Of a stretch of DNA of 64,000 bases, positions 35,879 to 46,375 are shown piece by piece. Below the pieces are notes generated by a model. It worked only from the letters and a program-made list of their open reading frames with translations. It did not search any database and was not told where the DNA came from. The stretch is from JBAXPV01 sp037132075 (lineage in GTDB: Bacteria > Bacteroidota > Bacteroidia > Bacteroidales > CAIXZF01), in the NCBI GenBank assembly GCA_037132075.1, contig JBAXPV010000003.1, positions 113,633 through 177,632 on the forward strand, written 5' to 3'. The position numbers and the translations under genes were made by a program. Positions within the stretch are counted from its first letter, which is position 1. Every line of letters begins with the position of its first letter.

Positions 35879-38800
35879 CTATTTTATCACCATGACACTG
35901 CTTTTTCTCTCAAAAAACAGCCCTTCTGAAGTCCTGCATTTCACATAATAGATATAAACCCCGGCACCTACTAATTCTCCTTTATAAGTTCCATCCCATC
36001 CCAAATTCGGATCTTTACTTTCAAAAATCAGCTCTCCCCAGCGATTGTAAATTGAAAAGAGATAGCCATTATAATCGACAAAAGAACTGACAGGTTTGAA
36101 AATATTATTATAGCCTTTGGGGGAAAAGGCATTGGGTATGAATATCAAAGAGCTTTGAACATCTTGTGTAATGTTGGAATAACTGCTGTCAACGAAAGGA
36201 AATAAACCACCGGGTCGTTCAATCGCTTCAACATAATATTGGAATTTGCCTTGAGTTTCAATATATCCGGAAATATCATCATTATATTCCTTTTTACCAA
36301 AAGGCAGGGTTGCGATCGGTATCGGATCCATCATCCCGTCAATGCCCCTGAAAAGGTTATAGGCACTTATGGAGGACCAATTCCAGCCTTCATAGTCATT
36401 CCATGAAATATAATTGTTGAAATTCAATTGGGCATCTACATGGACCAGGATCGTACGCGCTGTGTCAGAATTTAAAACGGATTGCCCGCAGCTATCGATC
36501 ACTTCTACATAATAATAATAACTTTCTTCCTTTGGTCGTGTCGTGTGATCCTCAAAGATATATTCCGGAAGGCTTTGCGGCGGCAGTGTCGCGATGGCAT
36601 CATAGGGCCCGGTTTTTGTCGTCGAACGCATGATTTTATATTCAGTGACATAGGCGTCAATATCAAGCCCCAGCTTAAGTTTTATATAATTATTCTCAAC
36701 TACTGTAGCCAGCTTTAAGTAATTGAACCTGGGTTGTTTGGGCTTGCTTGAAAAATAGCAAACCTGGCAGGAAGAAGCCGAGACAGTTCCTGATGCGTTT
36801 ATTGCCTGTATACTATAGCAATACCATGAGTTTTCTTTGACATTCGTGTGGATATATTCTGTGGGAGGTGCCTGTCCTGGAATTGATGATCCCACAGTGC
36901 CTAAAAGGCTTTTTGGCCCGTAGTTCTCGTTATAGTATATATTGTATGCGATTAATCCACTCATATTTTCATAGGTGTTCCAATCCAGTTTTATTTTTCC
37001 ACCACAAGGATCTGCTCCTGCGATGGTTAATAATAAAGTATTATGAATGCCGCTAATCCCAATAGGACTGAAGTTCCGGCAACTGTCAATGGCTGCAATG
37101 GCATAGCTTTTTATTATCGAACAGGCATTTCCTGGCGATTTGTTGTCATAATAATGGGTATTCCCGTTTCCCCAGATCGTGTCAAGAATCGGCCAGATGC
37201 CATTGTCATTATAAAAAAGGATATATCCGACAGTTTCCGGCCCGTTGGCTGTCCAGCCGATGTTGACATTACCGTTCAAAGAGTCTACACTTACACTGTC
37301 AAGCAAGGGTATCGGAGGAGGGATGTTGTCATAGTAATAAGCCTTGGAAACATTTGAGATTGATTTACAGCCTGTGGCATCTACCATCTCAATTCTGTAA
37401 GCAATAGAATCGCCGCATATCTCCAGGTTATCTGTAATATATTGATTGGTGCTTGTTCCAACCAATGCCCAGGTATTTCCGGGATACCGTCTGTAAACTT
37501 TGTAAATCAGTGAAGATGATGAGATTGGCGGGTTATGAATCACGTTCCACTCCAACTTAGCAGTGATAGGGCTGAGATCGGTGACATTAAGAAAAAGAGT
37601 ATTCAGGGTGTCAGATGGAAGGGAATAAAAGAAAGTGCCGCAATCGATACGTGTCACCAGGTAAAAATAAAGCGCTGCACTATTGGCGGAAACACTGTTT
37701 ATCGTCCAGTCGATAAAATTAGGATCCAATATGCTGTCAATTAACACATAAGGGCCATTTAGATTGTTTGAATAATATACCAGGCAGGCACTAAAGGACG
37801 GAATTGCAGCAGGGCCACCGGGATAGTTGAAAGCTAGTGTGACATGGCCATTTGTCCCGACGGCAGCACAATGAATGACAGGAGGCAGCACTGCACCAAA
37901 ATTTGCCGTGTCGATAGAAGAAAATGATTCGCAACCTAAAGAATCACTGATGCTTACTTTAAAAAGGATGGGTCCACAACCATAGATAGTTTTGTTTAAA
38001 GTAAGGTTTTGGGTAGAATCAATAACATTCCAGTTTCCATTATTTCCATTTTGATATAAATGATAAACATTCAAGGAGGTTGGGATCGGACTGTCACTGA
38101 TGAAATCCCAATTAAAATGCCCGATTGAATTTCCCGCATTCGTTGCCTGAATTTTAATGGTATGAATGATGTTGGAAGGAGGCGACTGGAAGTCTCCATA
38201 GCAACCGGATCGCGATCTGACATAATAATAATAGCTCAAGGTCTGGCCACTGGCGGAATTATCAATATATGAATTGGTATTGCCGAATAAGATGTTGTTG
38301 GCAGGGTCAAAAATAATCGTATCTAATAAAGTAAAAGGCCCTGCCGCATTCGTGGACCGATAGATATAATATGCTTGCCAGGTATTTGGAATCTCGTTGG
38401 TGTCAGAAATTTGCCAGCTTAGGGTGACCGGACCATTGTCTGCTACGCTGACGCATTTAAGCTTAGGAGGCGGCATGACCGGATTCTTGACAACAATGGT
38501 GATCGTTTTCCAGGAGAAGGCAGGTGCAGGACAAAAGTCATCTTTGGCCTTGAGGATGAAGTTATAGGAATTGGTATATCCTCCGCAAGGGCTTTCTGTA
38601 GCAATATGAGCACAAGTCGTCTGCCAAACGAAATTGGTGGCTGTAAACACATAGCTTGTAGCTGGCGGAGGAGGGTTAAGTGTGGCACATGGTGGATTCA
38701 GGCATCCAGTGGTGCTGCTGGTGAAATTATTTCCAAATTGCTGACCGGAGCCCAGGATGCTGACCTTTTGCATGTCAAATAAACCTGTTACTGTATCTTT

Positions 38801-39880
38801 GTTGAGCGAGTCATAATCTGTTGCACTTAGATAGAAATTTACGATAGAGCCTGCATAAACGGTATCGACATAATCAGAATAAAGCCCACTAATGGGGTTT
38901 AAAAATGGTGGATCGACGATAGGCGGTTTATTTGATGGCGCTGTTGGAGAAGCTGTCGGGCAGTTGAGTAAAACGATTTGCATCTCGCGGAAAATTTCTG
39001 CTATTTTAATTCCACATTTATAGGCAGTTACTTTATAGGCCGTGACATAAGCCCCACTGGTATATGATGTAAAAGAAACTTCGCCGGTAAACGCATTTAC
39101 AGTTGCGGGGATATTGGCAGGATTTTGCGTTGGTCCCGGTAAAGGACTGCTTACGGTATAGCCTGGATTAAGAAATGGTGTCAGGGGTGTGTTTAGCGCA
39201 GTAAGCGGTTCGGTCCATTCATATGATAAAGAATCAAGCTCTTTGTCGTAACCATTCGGATTGTATGTAAACGGATATCCGGTACATATTACTGTTGAAG
39301 GCTTGTCGCCGAAAGCCGGGCTGCTGTCCCAACAATTGTCAGGGCTGAGTCCAGGATAGGGATACATGAATGCCCGGATCCAGAATGACTTACTGATCGT
39401 CCCGGCATAATTGGCGCAGGGATTCCGGCAACAACTGGTAAAAGCAAAATACCAGCCAGTCGCAGGAATAGGACCAGCAGGGAAAGGAACACCGCTCGGG
39501 TAGAGATTGTCAGAAGTATATGTCCATTCCTCAACCGCACCGGTATTTGCAATAGAAGGTGCCGGGTAACAATTGATATGAGGGAAGGAGGAATTCGTAT
39601 TACAATCCGGGGAAAGATCCTTTTTTCCCAAAATAGTAGTTGGGTACAAAGAAACCGTTATCCCGCTGTTTTCGTACCCGGGAACATTGGTCAATAAATT
39701 CGACGTGGGTTGATAACAAAGCAAACAACCATTGCACTCCCGGTAAAGCCGCATAATGAAACGATAGTTTCCATTAGGCAGGCATTCCCAGGTAATCTCC
39801 CCACCCATGAAATGATCAGCCAGCAGGCTGGGGATCAGGAGGATACTCAATAAAACGGTAAGCAGCAATTTTTTGGTCAA
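35879..39880 (-). CDS. Giant exoprotein with T9SS type B sorting domain (tandem paralogue 2)
   Basis: A 1,333-residue secreted protein. The signal peptide (KLLLTVLLSILLIPSLLA) is followed by a Cys-rich domain starting HFMGGEITWECLPNGNYRF with CNGC and CLLC-like pairs, then repeated Ig/fibronectin III-like beta domains (for example NSWYCYSIQAINASGTV), and the C-terminal gliding-motility/T9SS type B domain IFIPNAFSPKGYNNIFKPVSSF ... NRWGELIFESKDPNLGWDGTYKG. The only start giving the signal peptide is TTG at 39880. It is closely similar to the gene 49 bases upstream; the pair is a tandem duplication. Function is unknown; a surface filament or adhesin is plausible. Confidence 0.85.
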   Translation of the reverse strand: MTKKLLLTVLLSILLIPSLLADHFMGGEITWECLPNGNYRFIMRLYRECNGCLLCYQPTSNLLTNVPGYENSGITVSLYPTTILGKKDLSPDCNTNSSFPHINCYPAPSIANTGAVEEWTYTSDNLYPSGVPFPAGPIPATGWYFAFTSCCRNPCANYAGTISKSFWIRAFMYPYPGLSPDNCWDSSPAFGDKPSTVICTGYPFTYNPNGYDKELDSLSYEWTEPLTALNTPLTPFLNPGYTVSSPLPGPTQNPANIPATVNAFTGEVSFTSYTSGAYVTAYKVTAYKCGIKIAEIFREMQIVLLNCPTASPTAPSNKPPIVDPPFLNPISGLYSDYVDTVYAGSIVNFYLSATDYDSLNKDTVTGLFDMQKVSILGSGQQFGNNFTSSTTGCLNPPCATLNPPPPATSYVFTATNFVWQTTCAHIATESPCGGYTNSYNFILKAKDDFCPAPAFSWKTITIVVKNPVMPPPKLKCVSVADNGPVTLSWQISDTNEIPNTWQAYYIYRSTNAAGPFTLLDTIIFDPANNILFGNTNSYIDNSASGQTLSYYYYVRSRSGCYGDFQSPPSNIIHTIKIQATNAGNSIGHFNWDFISDSPIPTSLNVYHLYQNGNNGNWNVIDSTQNLTLNKTIYGCGPILFKVSISDSLGCESFSSIDTANFGAVLPPVIHCAAVGTNGHVTLAFNYPGGPAAIPSFSACLVYYSNNLNGPYVLIDSILDPNFIDWTINSVSANSAALYFYLVTRIDCGTFFYSLPSDTLNTLFLNVTDLSPITAKLEWNVIHNPPISSSSLIYKVYRRYPGNTWALVGTSTNQYITDNLEICGDSIAYRIEMVDATGCKSISNVSKAYYYDNIPPPIPLLDSVSVDSLNGNVNIGWTANGPETVGYILFYNDNGIWPILDTIWGNGNTHYYDNKSPGNACSIIKSYAIAAIDSCRNFSPIGISGIHNTLLLTIAGADPCGGKIKLDWNTYENMSGLIAYNIYYNENYGPKSLLGTVGSSIPGQAPPTEYIHTNVKENSWYCYSIQAINASGTVSASSCQVCYFSSKPKQPRFNYLKLATVVENNYIKLKLGLDIDAYVTEYKIMRSTTKTGPYDAIATLPPQSLPEYIFEDHTTRPKEESYYYYVEVIDSCGQSVLNSDTARTILVHVDAQLNFNNYISWNDYEGWNWSSISAYNLFRGIDGMMDPIPIATLPFGKKEYNDDISGYIETQGKFQYYVEAIERPGGLFPFVDSSYSNITQDVQSSLIFIPNAFSPKGYNNIFKPVSSFVDYNGYLFSIYNRWGELIFESKDPNLGWDGTYKGELVGAGVYIYYVKCRTSEGLFFERKSSVMVIK

Positions 39881-39929
39881 AGCAAAGACCTAAAAGGGTA
39901 ATCAAAAATATTTTTAAGCCTGAAAGCTG

Positions 39930-42900
39930 TTATTTGATAACAGTGACAGTACTTCGTCGTTCATAAACCTGGCTCTCCGATGTTTTGCATTTCACATAAT
40001 ATACATAAACTCCGGCTGGAACATAATCACCTTTATAGGTTCCATCCCATCCAAGGGTAGGATCATGAGTTTCAAAGATCATCTCACCCCAGCGATTGTA
40101 GATCTGGAAGATATAACCGGTATTGTCAACAAAGGAACTGACAGGTTTGAAGATATTATTATATCCTTTGGGAGAGAATGCATTGGGCATGAATACTAAT
40201 GAGCGCTGTACATCCTTGGTAATATTTGAATAACTGGTGTCTACAAAGGGGAATGATCCTCCTGGTCGTTCAACTGCTTCAATAATATACTGGAATTTTC
40301 CCTGGGTCTCAATATAGCCCGTTACATCATCGGAATACTCTGTTTTTCCATAGGGGAGGGTAGCGATTGGAATAGGATCCTGCATTCCGTCGATGCCTCT
40401 GAAAATGTTATATGCATTTACTGTCGACCAGTTCCAGCCTTCATAATCATTCCATTTGACAAGATTGGTAAAGTCAATTTTAGCATCAACGGTAACAAAA
40501 ATTGTGCGCGCTGTGTCGGAACTCAAAACAGCCATGCCACAACTGTCGATTACTTCGATGAAGTAATAATAGCTTTGTTGTTTTGGCCTGGCATCAAAGT
40601 CATCGTAAATGATATCAGCAATATTTGAAGGCGGAATAGTACCAACGGCATCATAAGGACCAACTTTATCGCTTGAACGCATGACTTTATATTCAGTAAC
40701 ATAAGCGTCGACGTCAACCTTTATCTTAAGCCTCACAAAGCGGTTTTCTTCAACAGTGGCTACTTTCAAATAATTGAATTTAGGTTGTTTTGGTTTTGTG
40801 GCAAGCAGACAGGTATCACATGATCTGGAAGTCACGGTGCCATTTGTGTTAAATGCCTGTATGCTATAGCAATAGGTGTGGTTTTCGGTGTAATTTGAGT
40901 GAACAAAAGTGGTCGGTGGTGGTAATCCGGGCCCGGGAGCCGGAACAGTTCCTAATAAAGTTTTAGGACCACCATTGTCAGAATAAAACACATTATACCC
41001 TGCCAGGCCTGCCATGTTTTCATAAGTGTTCCAATCGAGAGTCACCTGTGCACCGCAAGGATCAACATAAGCGATCACCAGCCGCAAGGTATTGTGTATT
41101 TTATCTGTTCCCATCTGGCTGACATTATCACAACTGTCGATAGCTGCAATCGCATATCGTTTGACCTGGTCACAAGCGCTACCGGGAGATTTTTTGTCGA
41201 GGTAGAAGGTATTGGTGGTGCCCCAGATCGTGTCAAGGATTGGCCATACACCATTGTCATCATAGAATAAAATGTAACCAACGGTTTCTGCATCATTTGG
41301 AGTCCAGCCAATCATTACATTACCTGTTAAGGAGTCAACACTGACACTATCCAATAATGGAACAGGAGGAGGGACGTCGTCATAATAATAAGCCTTGGAA
41401 ATATTTGAGACCGATTTACAGCCGCTTACATCAGCCATCTCAACACGATAAGCGATCGAATCACCACATTGGATCAAACCATCGTTCAGGGTGAGGTCAG
41501 TTGTTGTTCCAATAGGACTCCATAAAAGACCGGGATAACGACGATATACTTTATATGAGAGCGTTGAGCCTGTCAAAGGTGGGTTATGGATCACATTCCA
41601 ATCAAGTGTCGAAGTGGAAGGGGTTAAGTTAGTAATGTCCAGGTATATTGTCCGTAAAGTGTCAGAACCAACAGACCAGAAAGGGGCCCCACAGCTAATT
41701 CTGGTTATAAAATAGAAGTATAATGGTCCTGAATTAGCATTCACCTGGTGTATGTTCCAGGAGTTAAGACCAGGATCCATGATGCTGTCAATTAATGTGT
41801 AAGGCCCGTTAAGGTTGTTCGAACAATAGATCAGGTAAGCACTGAAATAGACTGCGTTGGACCCAACTGGCTCGGTATATGAAACCGTGACAGTTCCGTT
41901 AGGCTGAACGGCCAAACAATGCAAAGTTGCAGGAAGTGCTGCGCCAAAAAGGGCAGTGTCAATGGCTGACATCGACTCACAACCTGTTGAGTCATAAATG
42001 CTCACTCTGAATTTTATTGGACCACAGCCGTAAATAACTTTGTCAAGCTGAAGGTTTAGCGTTGAATCAACCTGGTACCAACTGCCAACTGCATCTTTAC
42101 GCCACAAATGATACATATGTGACGATGTGGCAATGTTGTAGGTACTGATTGAATTCCAGGTGAAATGTCCGACACCGCCACCAATGTTGGTGGCAATAGG
42201 ATTGATAGTCCTGATGATATTGGATGCCTGGGAATAAAAATCTCCATAACAGCCTGATCTTACCTTAATATAATAAAAATAGGGGGAATTTTGCCCGTTA
42301 GCGGTATTGTCAAGATAGGATGTTGTATTAGAGAAAAGAATATTGTTCGCCGGGTCAAGCACGATAGAGTCGATTTTCACAAAAGGACCAGCTGAATTGT
42401 CGGCGCGATAGATATAATAAGCCGACCAGGAGTTGGGTACAATATTCGTATCAGACAATTGCCAGTTGATCGTAACTTTCCCGTCTTCGGCCACGCTGGC
42501 ACATTTAAGTTTTGGCGGGGGCATAATCGGGTTTTTAACGACAATGGTTACCGTTTTCCAGGAATATGCTTTGGCCGGACAAAAGTCATCGGAAGCTTTT
42601 AAGATGAAGTTATAGGAATTGGTAAAGCCACCACAGGGGTTTTCTGTCGCCAGGTGGGCACAGGTGGTCTGCCAAACGAAATTCGTTGCTGTAAAAACAT
42701 AACTGGAGGCCGGCGGCGGTGGATTTAAGGTAGCACAAGGCGGATGCAGACATCCTGTGGTGGTGCTGGTGAAATTGCCATCTCCGAATTGTTGACCGGA
42801 GGCATCGATACTCACAGTTTGCATATCAAACAAACCGGTGCTTGGGTCTTTATTAAGAGAGTCATAATCTGTTGCGGTCAAATAGAAATTTACGATAGAA

Positions 42901-43928
42901 CCCGCAAAAACGGTGTCAACATATTCCGTATAAAGTCCTGTTGCAGGATTTAAAAATGGCGGGTCGACAACAGGCGGGTGGTTTGGCGGTGCTGTTGGTG
43001 AAGCTGTGGGGCAATTCAGCAGGACGATCTGCATCTCTCTGAATATCTCGGCGATCTTTATGCCGCATTTCCATGCAGTAACTTTATAAGCAGTAACAAA
43101 GGCCCCACTGGTAAAAGAGGTGAAAGAAACTGTCCCGGTGAACGGATCTACCGTAGCAGGCACATTGTTAATGTTCTGTGAAGTACCTGGCAGGGGACTG
43201 TTGTAGGTATAGTTAGGAGAATTGGGGCCATAATTCACACCCTGGGCAACCAGCGGATGTGCCCACTCATAAGATAAAGAATCTAACTCCTTGTCGTATC
43301 CATTTGGATTGTAAGTAAAAGGATATCCGGTACAAATAACAGTAGTAGGTTTTTCCCCGAATTCAGGGCTATTGTCCCAACAATTGTCAGCGGTTGTGCT
43401 GGGATAAGGGTACATAATTGCGCGAAGCCACCAATCCTGATTTCCTGAGCTTGAGTAATTGGCACAGGAGTTACGGGCGCTGCCAGAAAAGGCAAAATAC
43501 CAACCAGTGGCTGGTATCGCAGTTGCAGGCAGGTCGACACCATTCGGATAGGCAGCATCAGTTGTATAGGTATACTCCTCAACAGCTCCTGTGTTGGGTA
43601 ATGAAGGCGCCGGATAGCACTTAATATGCGGGAAGTTGGAATTCGGATTACAGGTAGGGGAAAGGTCTTTTTTTCCCGCGGAAACTGTTGGATACAAAGA
43701 AATCGTAATTCCAGGGCTTGGGTAGCCCGGAGCGTTAGTCTCCAGGTGTTCTGTGTTTTGATAACAGCTATTACATCCCTGGCATTCCCTGTAAACCCGC
43801 ATGATAAACCTGTAATTCCCGTTTGGCAGGCATTCCCAGGTAATTTCTCCTCCCATAAAGTGTGAAGCCATGAGGTTGGGAAGAAAGAGTACGCCTAGCA
43901 ATGCGGTAATGAATATTTTTCTTAACAT
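39930..43928 (-). CDS. Giant exoprotein with T9SS type B sorting domain (tandem paralogue 1)
   Basis: A 1,332-residue secreted protein with ATG start and signal peptide MLRKIFITALLGVLFLPNLMA. It has the same order as its downstream neighbour: HFMGGEITWECLPNGNYRF N-terminal domain with CQGCNSC, PCATLNPPPPASSYVF linker region, several fibronectin III-like domains, and the type B sorting domain FMPNAFSPKGYNNIFKPVSSF ... NRWGEMIFETHDPTLGWDGTYKG. By eye most of the chain aligns without gaps to the paralogue, with divergence concentrated in the central domains. No enzymatic motif is seen. Export should be through the inner membrane by Sec and then T9SS. Confidence 0.85.
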   Translation of the reverse strand: MLRKIFITALLGVLFLPNLMASHFMGGEITWECLPNGNYRFIMRVYRECQGCNSCYQNTEHLETNAPGYPSPGITISLYPTVSAGKKDLSPTCNPNSNFPHIKCYPAPSLPNTGAVEEYTYTTDAAYPNGVDLPATAIPATGWYFAFSGSARNSCANYSSSGNQDWWLRAIMYPYPSTTADNCWDNSPEFGEKPTTVICTGYPFTYNPNGYDKELDSLSYEWAHPLVAQGVNYGPNSPNYTYNSPLPGTSQNINNVPATVDPFTGTVSFTSFTSGAFVTAYKVTAWKCGIKIAEIFREMQIVLLNCPTASPTAPPNHPPVVDPPFLNPATGLYTEYVDTVFAGSIVNFYLTATDYDSLNKDPSTGLFDMQTVSIDASGQQFGDGNFTSTTTGCLHPPCATLNPPPPASSYVFTATNFVWQTTCAHLATENPCGGFTNSYNFILKASDDFCPAKAYSWKTVTIVVKNPIMPPPKLKCASVAEDGKVTINWQLSDTNIVPNSWSAYYIYRADNSAGPFVKIDSIVLDPANNILFSNTTSYLDNTANGQNSPYFYYIKVRSGCYGDFYSQASNIIRTINPIATNIGGGVGHFTWNSISTYNIATSSHMYHLWRKDAVGSWYQVDSTLNLQLDKVIYGCGPIKFRVSIYDSTGCESMSAIDTALFGAALPATLHCLAVQPNGTVTVSYTEPVGSNAVYFSAYLIYCSNNLNGPYTLIDSIMDPGLNSWNIHQVNANSGPLYFYFITRISCGAPFWSVGSDTLRTIYLDITNLTPSTSTLDWNVIHNPPLTGSTLSYKVYRRYPGLLWSPIGTTTDLTLNDGLIQCGDSIAYRVEMADVSGCKSVSNISKAYYYDDVPPPVPLLDSVSVDSLTGNVMIGWTPNDAETVGYILFYDDNGVWPILDTIWGTTNTFYLDKKSPGSACDQVKRYAIAAIDSCDNVSQMGTDKIHNTLRLVIAYVDPCGAQVTLDWNTYENMAGLAGYNVFYSDNGGPKTLLGTVPAPGPGLPPPTTFVHSNYTENHTYCYSIQAFNTNGTVTSRSCDTCLLATKPKQPKFNYLKVATVEENRFVRLKIKVDVDAYVTEYKVMRSSDKVGPYDAVGTIPPSNIADIIYDDFDARPKQQSYYYFIEVIDSCGMAVLSSDTARTIFVTVDAKIDFTNLVKWNDYEGWNWSTVNAYNIFRGIDGMQDPIPIATLPYGKTEYSDDVTGYIETQGKFQYIIEAVERPGGSFPFVDTSYSNITKDVQRSLVFMPNAFSPKGYNNIFKPVSSFVDNTGYIFQIYNRWGEMIFETHDPTLGWDGTYKGDYVPAGVYVYYVKCKTSESQVYERRSTVTVIK

Positions 43929-43978
43929 ATGACGAAATTGTTATAGTCTTATTTTCGGTGTATAAAAATACAAATACT

Positions 43979-45313
43979 TTAGGTTTTCGATACAGATTTC
44001 TTTCCTGCAATCAATTCATAAAAACTCTCCGGCTGCAGATATTCTTTAGCCAGGGATTGCATTGTGTCCGGTGTCGCAGCTTTTAAAGATTGGATATAAG
44101 TTTCAAAATAGTCTTCCCCCAAACCCAATAACAACTGATTTTTAAATTTATCTGCCAGATCGAATGGACCATCGACACTACGGATGAAATTTCCCAGCAT
44201 ATAGTTCTTTACCAGGTTTAGCTCTGAAGTGCTGACTTTTTTTGCACATAGCTGTTCCATCTCATGAAAAACCTGGTCAACGGTATCCTGGCTGTTTCCG
44301 GCATTTACATCAGCTGCAACCACCCAGCATCCGGTTTTTTCCAGAGGTAGAAGAATGCTGGAAATCCCATAAGTATAACCCTTGTCTTCACGGATATTTT
44401 TCATCAGCCTTGATCCAAAATAGCCACCAAATAAAGTATTTAAAATCTTTAGTCCGATATAATCCGGATGATGATGGTCTATAGTTGTTTTTCCAACGCG
44501 AATGGCTGATTGTACAGCATCAGGTTTTGAAATAAATGCTTTCTTTTCAGCAGCAGGGGAGAATTCATGAACTGCTTGTTTCTTTTTAATGGAATCTGTC
44601 CAGTCCTTAGTCCCGAATATCCTGTCGATCTTCTCATACATCCCTTTAACAGCTTTCCCGGAGACCAGGATCATACATGATGACGGGGTGTAATACTGAG
44701 AATAATAGGAGCTTAGGTCAGCCATTTCAATATGCTTATAATCCGCAGCATTATGCATTTTGCCATAGGGGTGTTTTTCCCCGAAAACCATGGCACTGAA
44801 ATGACGGGAAGCCAGGTAGCTCACTTTTTGCATATTCACCTGGAATTCCTGCTGTTGTCTCGACTTTAAGATATCTAGCTCATGTTCAGGAAAAGCAGGA
44901 TCATGGATAATCTCGCCCAAAAGGGGAAGCAGGTGAGGGATTTGTTTTTCCAGCATCAGCATACTCACTGAAGCCCTGTCCTTGTCGGTATTAACTGAAA
45001 GATAGGCGCCGTAAAACTCAACGATTTCCGCTAGCTGCTGAGCCGTATGCTTTGAGGTGCCTTCACGAAGCATCCTGTTGGTGAAAAAAGCAGTGAGTTT
45101 TTTTGTCTGGTAATAGGTGCCGGCATCAAATAAGAGTTCAATCCTGACGAGTTCGTGTTTCCCCGAATTGACAAAATAAATTGGAATCCCGTTCGACAGC
45201 TTTTGATACTGTGGTTTGATCAGGTCGTAACCAAAGACAGCCCCTTCGTTGGGAAGGCCTGCAAGATCAACGGTGACAGGCGAATGGCTTCTATCTAGTA
45301 GATAATGTGGCAA
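43979..45313 (-). CDS. M16 family peptidase-like protein, non-catalytic subunit
   Basis: A 444-residue member of the M16 (pitrilysin/processing peptidase) fold. The position of the zinc-binding HxxEH motif reads AFFTNRML (residues 75-82), so both histidines and the glutamate are missing and it cannot bind catalytic zinc. The C-terminal half keeps typical features such as MKNIREDKGYTYGISS. In bacterial M16B pairs such subunits complete the active chamber of a catalytic partner; the active partner here is the gene at 47053-48297. It starts 3 bases after the anti-sigma-like gene, so it is cotranscribed with the sigma factor. No signal peptide is evident. Confidence 0.88.
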   Translation of the reverse strand: MPHYLLDRSHSPVTVDLAGLPNEGAVFGYDLIKPQYQKLSNGIPIYFVNSGKHELVRIELLFDAGTYYQTKKLTAFFTNRMLREGTSKHTAQQLAEIVEFYGAYLSVNTDKDRASVSMLMLEKQIPHLLPLLGEIIHDPAFPEHELDILKSRQQQEFQVNMQKVSYLASRHFSAMVFGEKHPYGKMHNAADYKHIEMADLSSYYSQYYTPSSCMILVSGKAVKGMYEKIDRIFGTKDWTDSIKKKQAVHEFSPAAEKKAFISKPDAVQSAIRVGKTTIDHHHPDYIGLKILNTLFGGYFGSRLMKNIREDKGYTYGISSILLPLEKTGCWVVAADVNAGNSQDTVDQVFHEMEQLCAKKVSTSELNLVKNYMLGNFIRSVDGPFDLADKFKNQLLLGLGEDYFETYIQSLKAATPDTMQSLAKEYLQPESFYELIAGKKSVSKT

Positions 45314-45316
45314 AAT

Positions 45317-46372
45317 TTATCGGATTAAATTGACTGGACCGGTTTTTTCCTTCGATTCGCCGGCGGCATTGGTGTAGTTGATCTTGTAAATATATACTCC
45401 AGGGTCACCCATCTTCCCTTTGATTTCGCCATTCCATCCTTTGAGGATGTCATTACTTTCAAAGATCATTTGTCCGTTTCGGGCAAAGATGACCATCTTG
45501 AATTGTGAGATGTTCTCCCCGGCTGCGATAAATTCATCATTGTGAGAATCCCCGTCAGGAGTAAAGGCATTCGGGACATAAAGATCCTGGCAAATGGATA
45601 CATTAACTGTAATATTGGCAGAAGTCACTGCTCCGGATGCATCAGTGATTGATACACTATAAGTAGTTGTCATAGCAGGACTTACAAGCTGGGAGGATTG
45701 TGTTTCTCCGTTATTCCATAGATAGGATTCTCCACCTGTTGCCCAAATTGTGGTGCTTTCTCCTTTGCAAATCATGTGGTTGGGAGAGATTTCTACAGGT
45801 GTCCCTTTAAAATGGTTCGCAGGCACTGGCTCAGGTGTCACTGTTGCTTCGTGCTGGATAGGGGTGTTGGCCAGCTGGATATTTTGAGCTGTTGAAAAAG
45901 CAGAAGCTGCCGCTGGCAATGGTTTTGCAGGGATCACCAAAGGTTTTTCCGCAGGAGTCAAGGGTGCTTTTGGTGATGTTAATACAATAGTATTAACTGA
46001 CTGATTCCTTGTCTTTTCTGGCATCACAGTGTTTGCCGTACTTGGAATCTCCTTGGTCTTATCTGCTTCGCCCTTAACTATAGGAAGAGCCTCCGGATGT
46101 GCAGCGGTTAGCGTAGCTTGTGATGTCCTGGATTGTATTGGTTTATTCAGGACTTCTTTTTGAAGTGCGAAATACAAAACAACAGCCACTGTGGTGAAAG
46201 CTGCTGCCGAGATGATCATTTTTGCCGGGCTGAAAAAGGAAGGTTTGGGCGTGACTTTTAGTGCAGGATGCTGCATTAAATTCTCCCAGACCGCTTGCGA
46301 AGGCTCAGTGCGGAAATCACTAAAGGAGTCCTTGTAGTGTTGACCTAATTTACTGTTTTCGTTGTCCATCAT
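45317..46372 (-). CDS. Transmembrane anti-sigma-like protein with Ig-like and T9SS type B C-terminal domains
   Basis: A 351-residue protein. Residues 1-49 are cytoplasmic in character (LGQHYKDSFSDFRTEPSQAVWENLMQH), as in short anti-sigma domains; a membrane helix follows (51-70), then a Pro/Ala/Thr-rich stalk to about 190, an Ig/PKD-like domain (MICKGESTTIWATGGESYLWNNG), and a C-terminal gliding-motility domain (LYVPNAFTPDGDSHNDEF ... GPVNLIR) related to T9SS type B signals. It lies 3 bases after the ECF sigma gene. A signal-sensing anti-sigma role is inferred from position and topology; no classical zinc anti-sigma motif is seen. Confidence 0.75.
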   Translation of the reverse strand: MMDNENSKLGQHYKDSFSDFRTEPSQAVWENLMQHPALKVTPKPSFFSPAKMIISAAAFTTVAVVLYFALQKEVLNKPIQSRTSQATLTAAHPEALPIVKGEADKTKEIPSTANTVMPEKTRNQSVNTIVLTSPKAPLTPAEKPLVIPAKPLPAAASAFSTAQNIQLANTPIQHEATVTPEPVPANHFKGTPVEISPNHMICKGESTTIWATGGESYLWNNGETQSSQLVSPAMTTTYSVSITDASGAVTSANITVNVSICQDLYVPNAFTPDGDSHNDEFIAAGENISQFKMVIFARNGQMIFESNDILKGWNGEIKGKMGDPGVYIYKINYTNAAGESKEKTGPVNLIR

Positions 46373-46375
46373 TTA

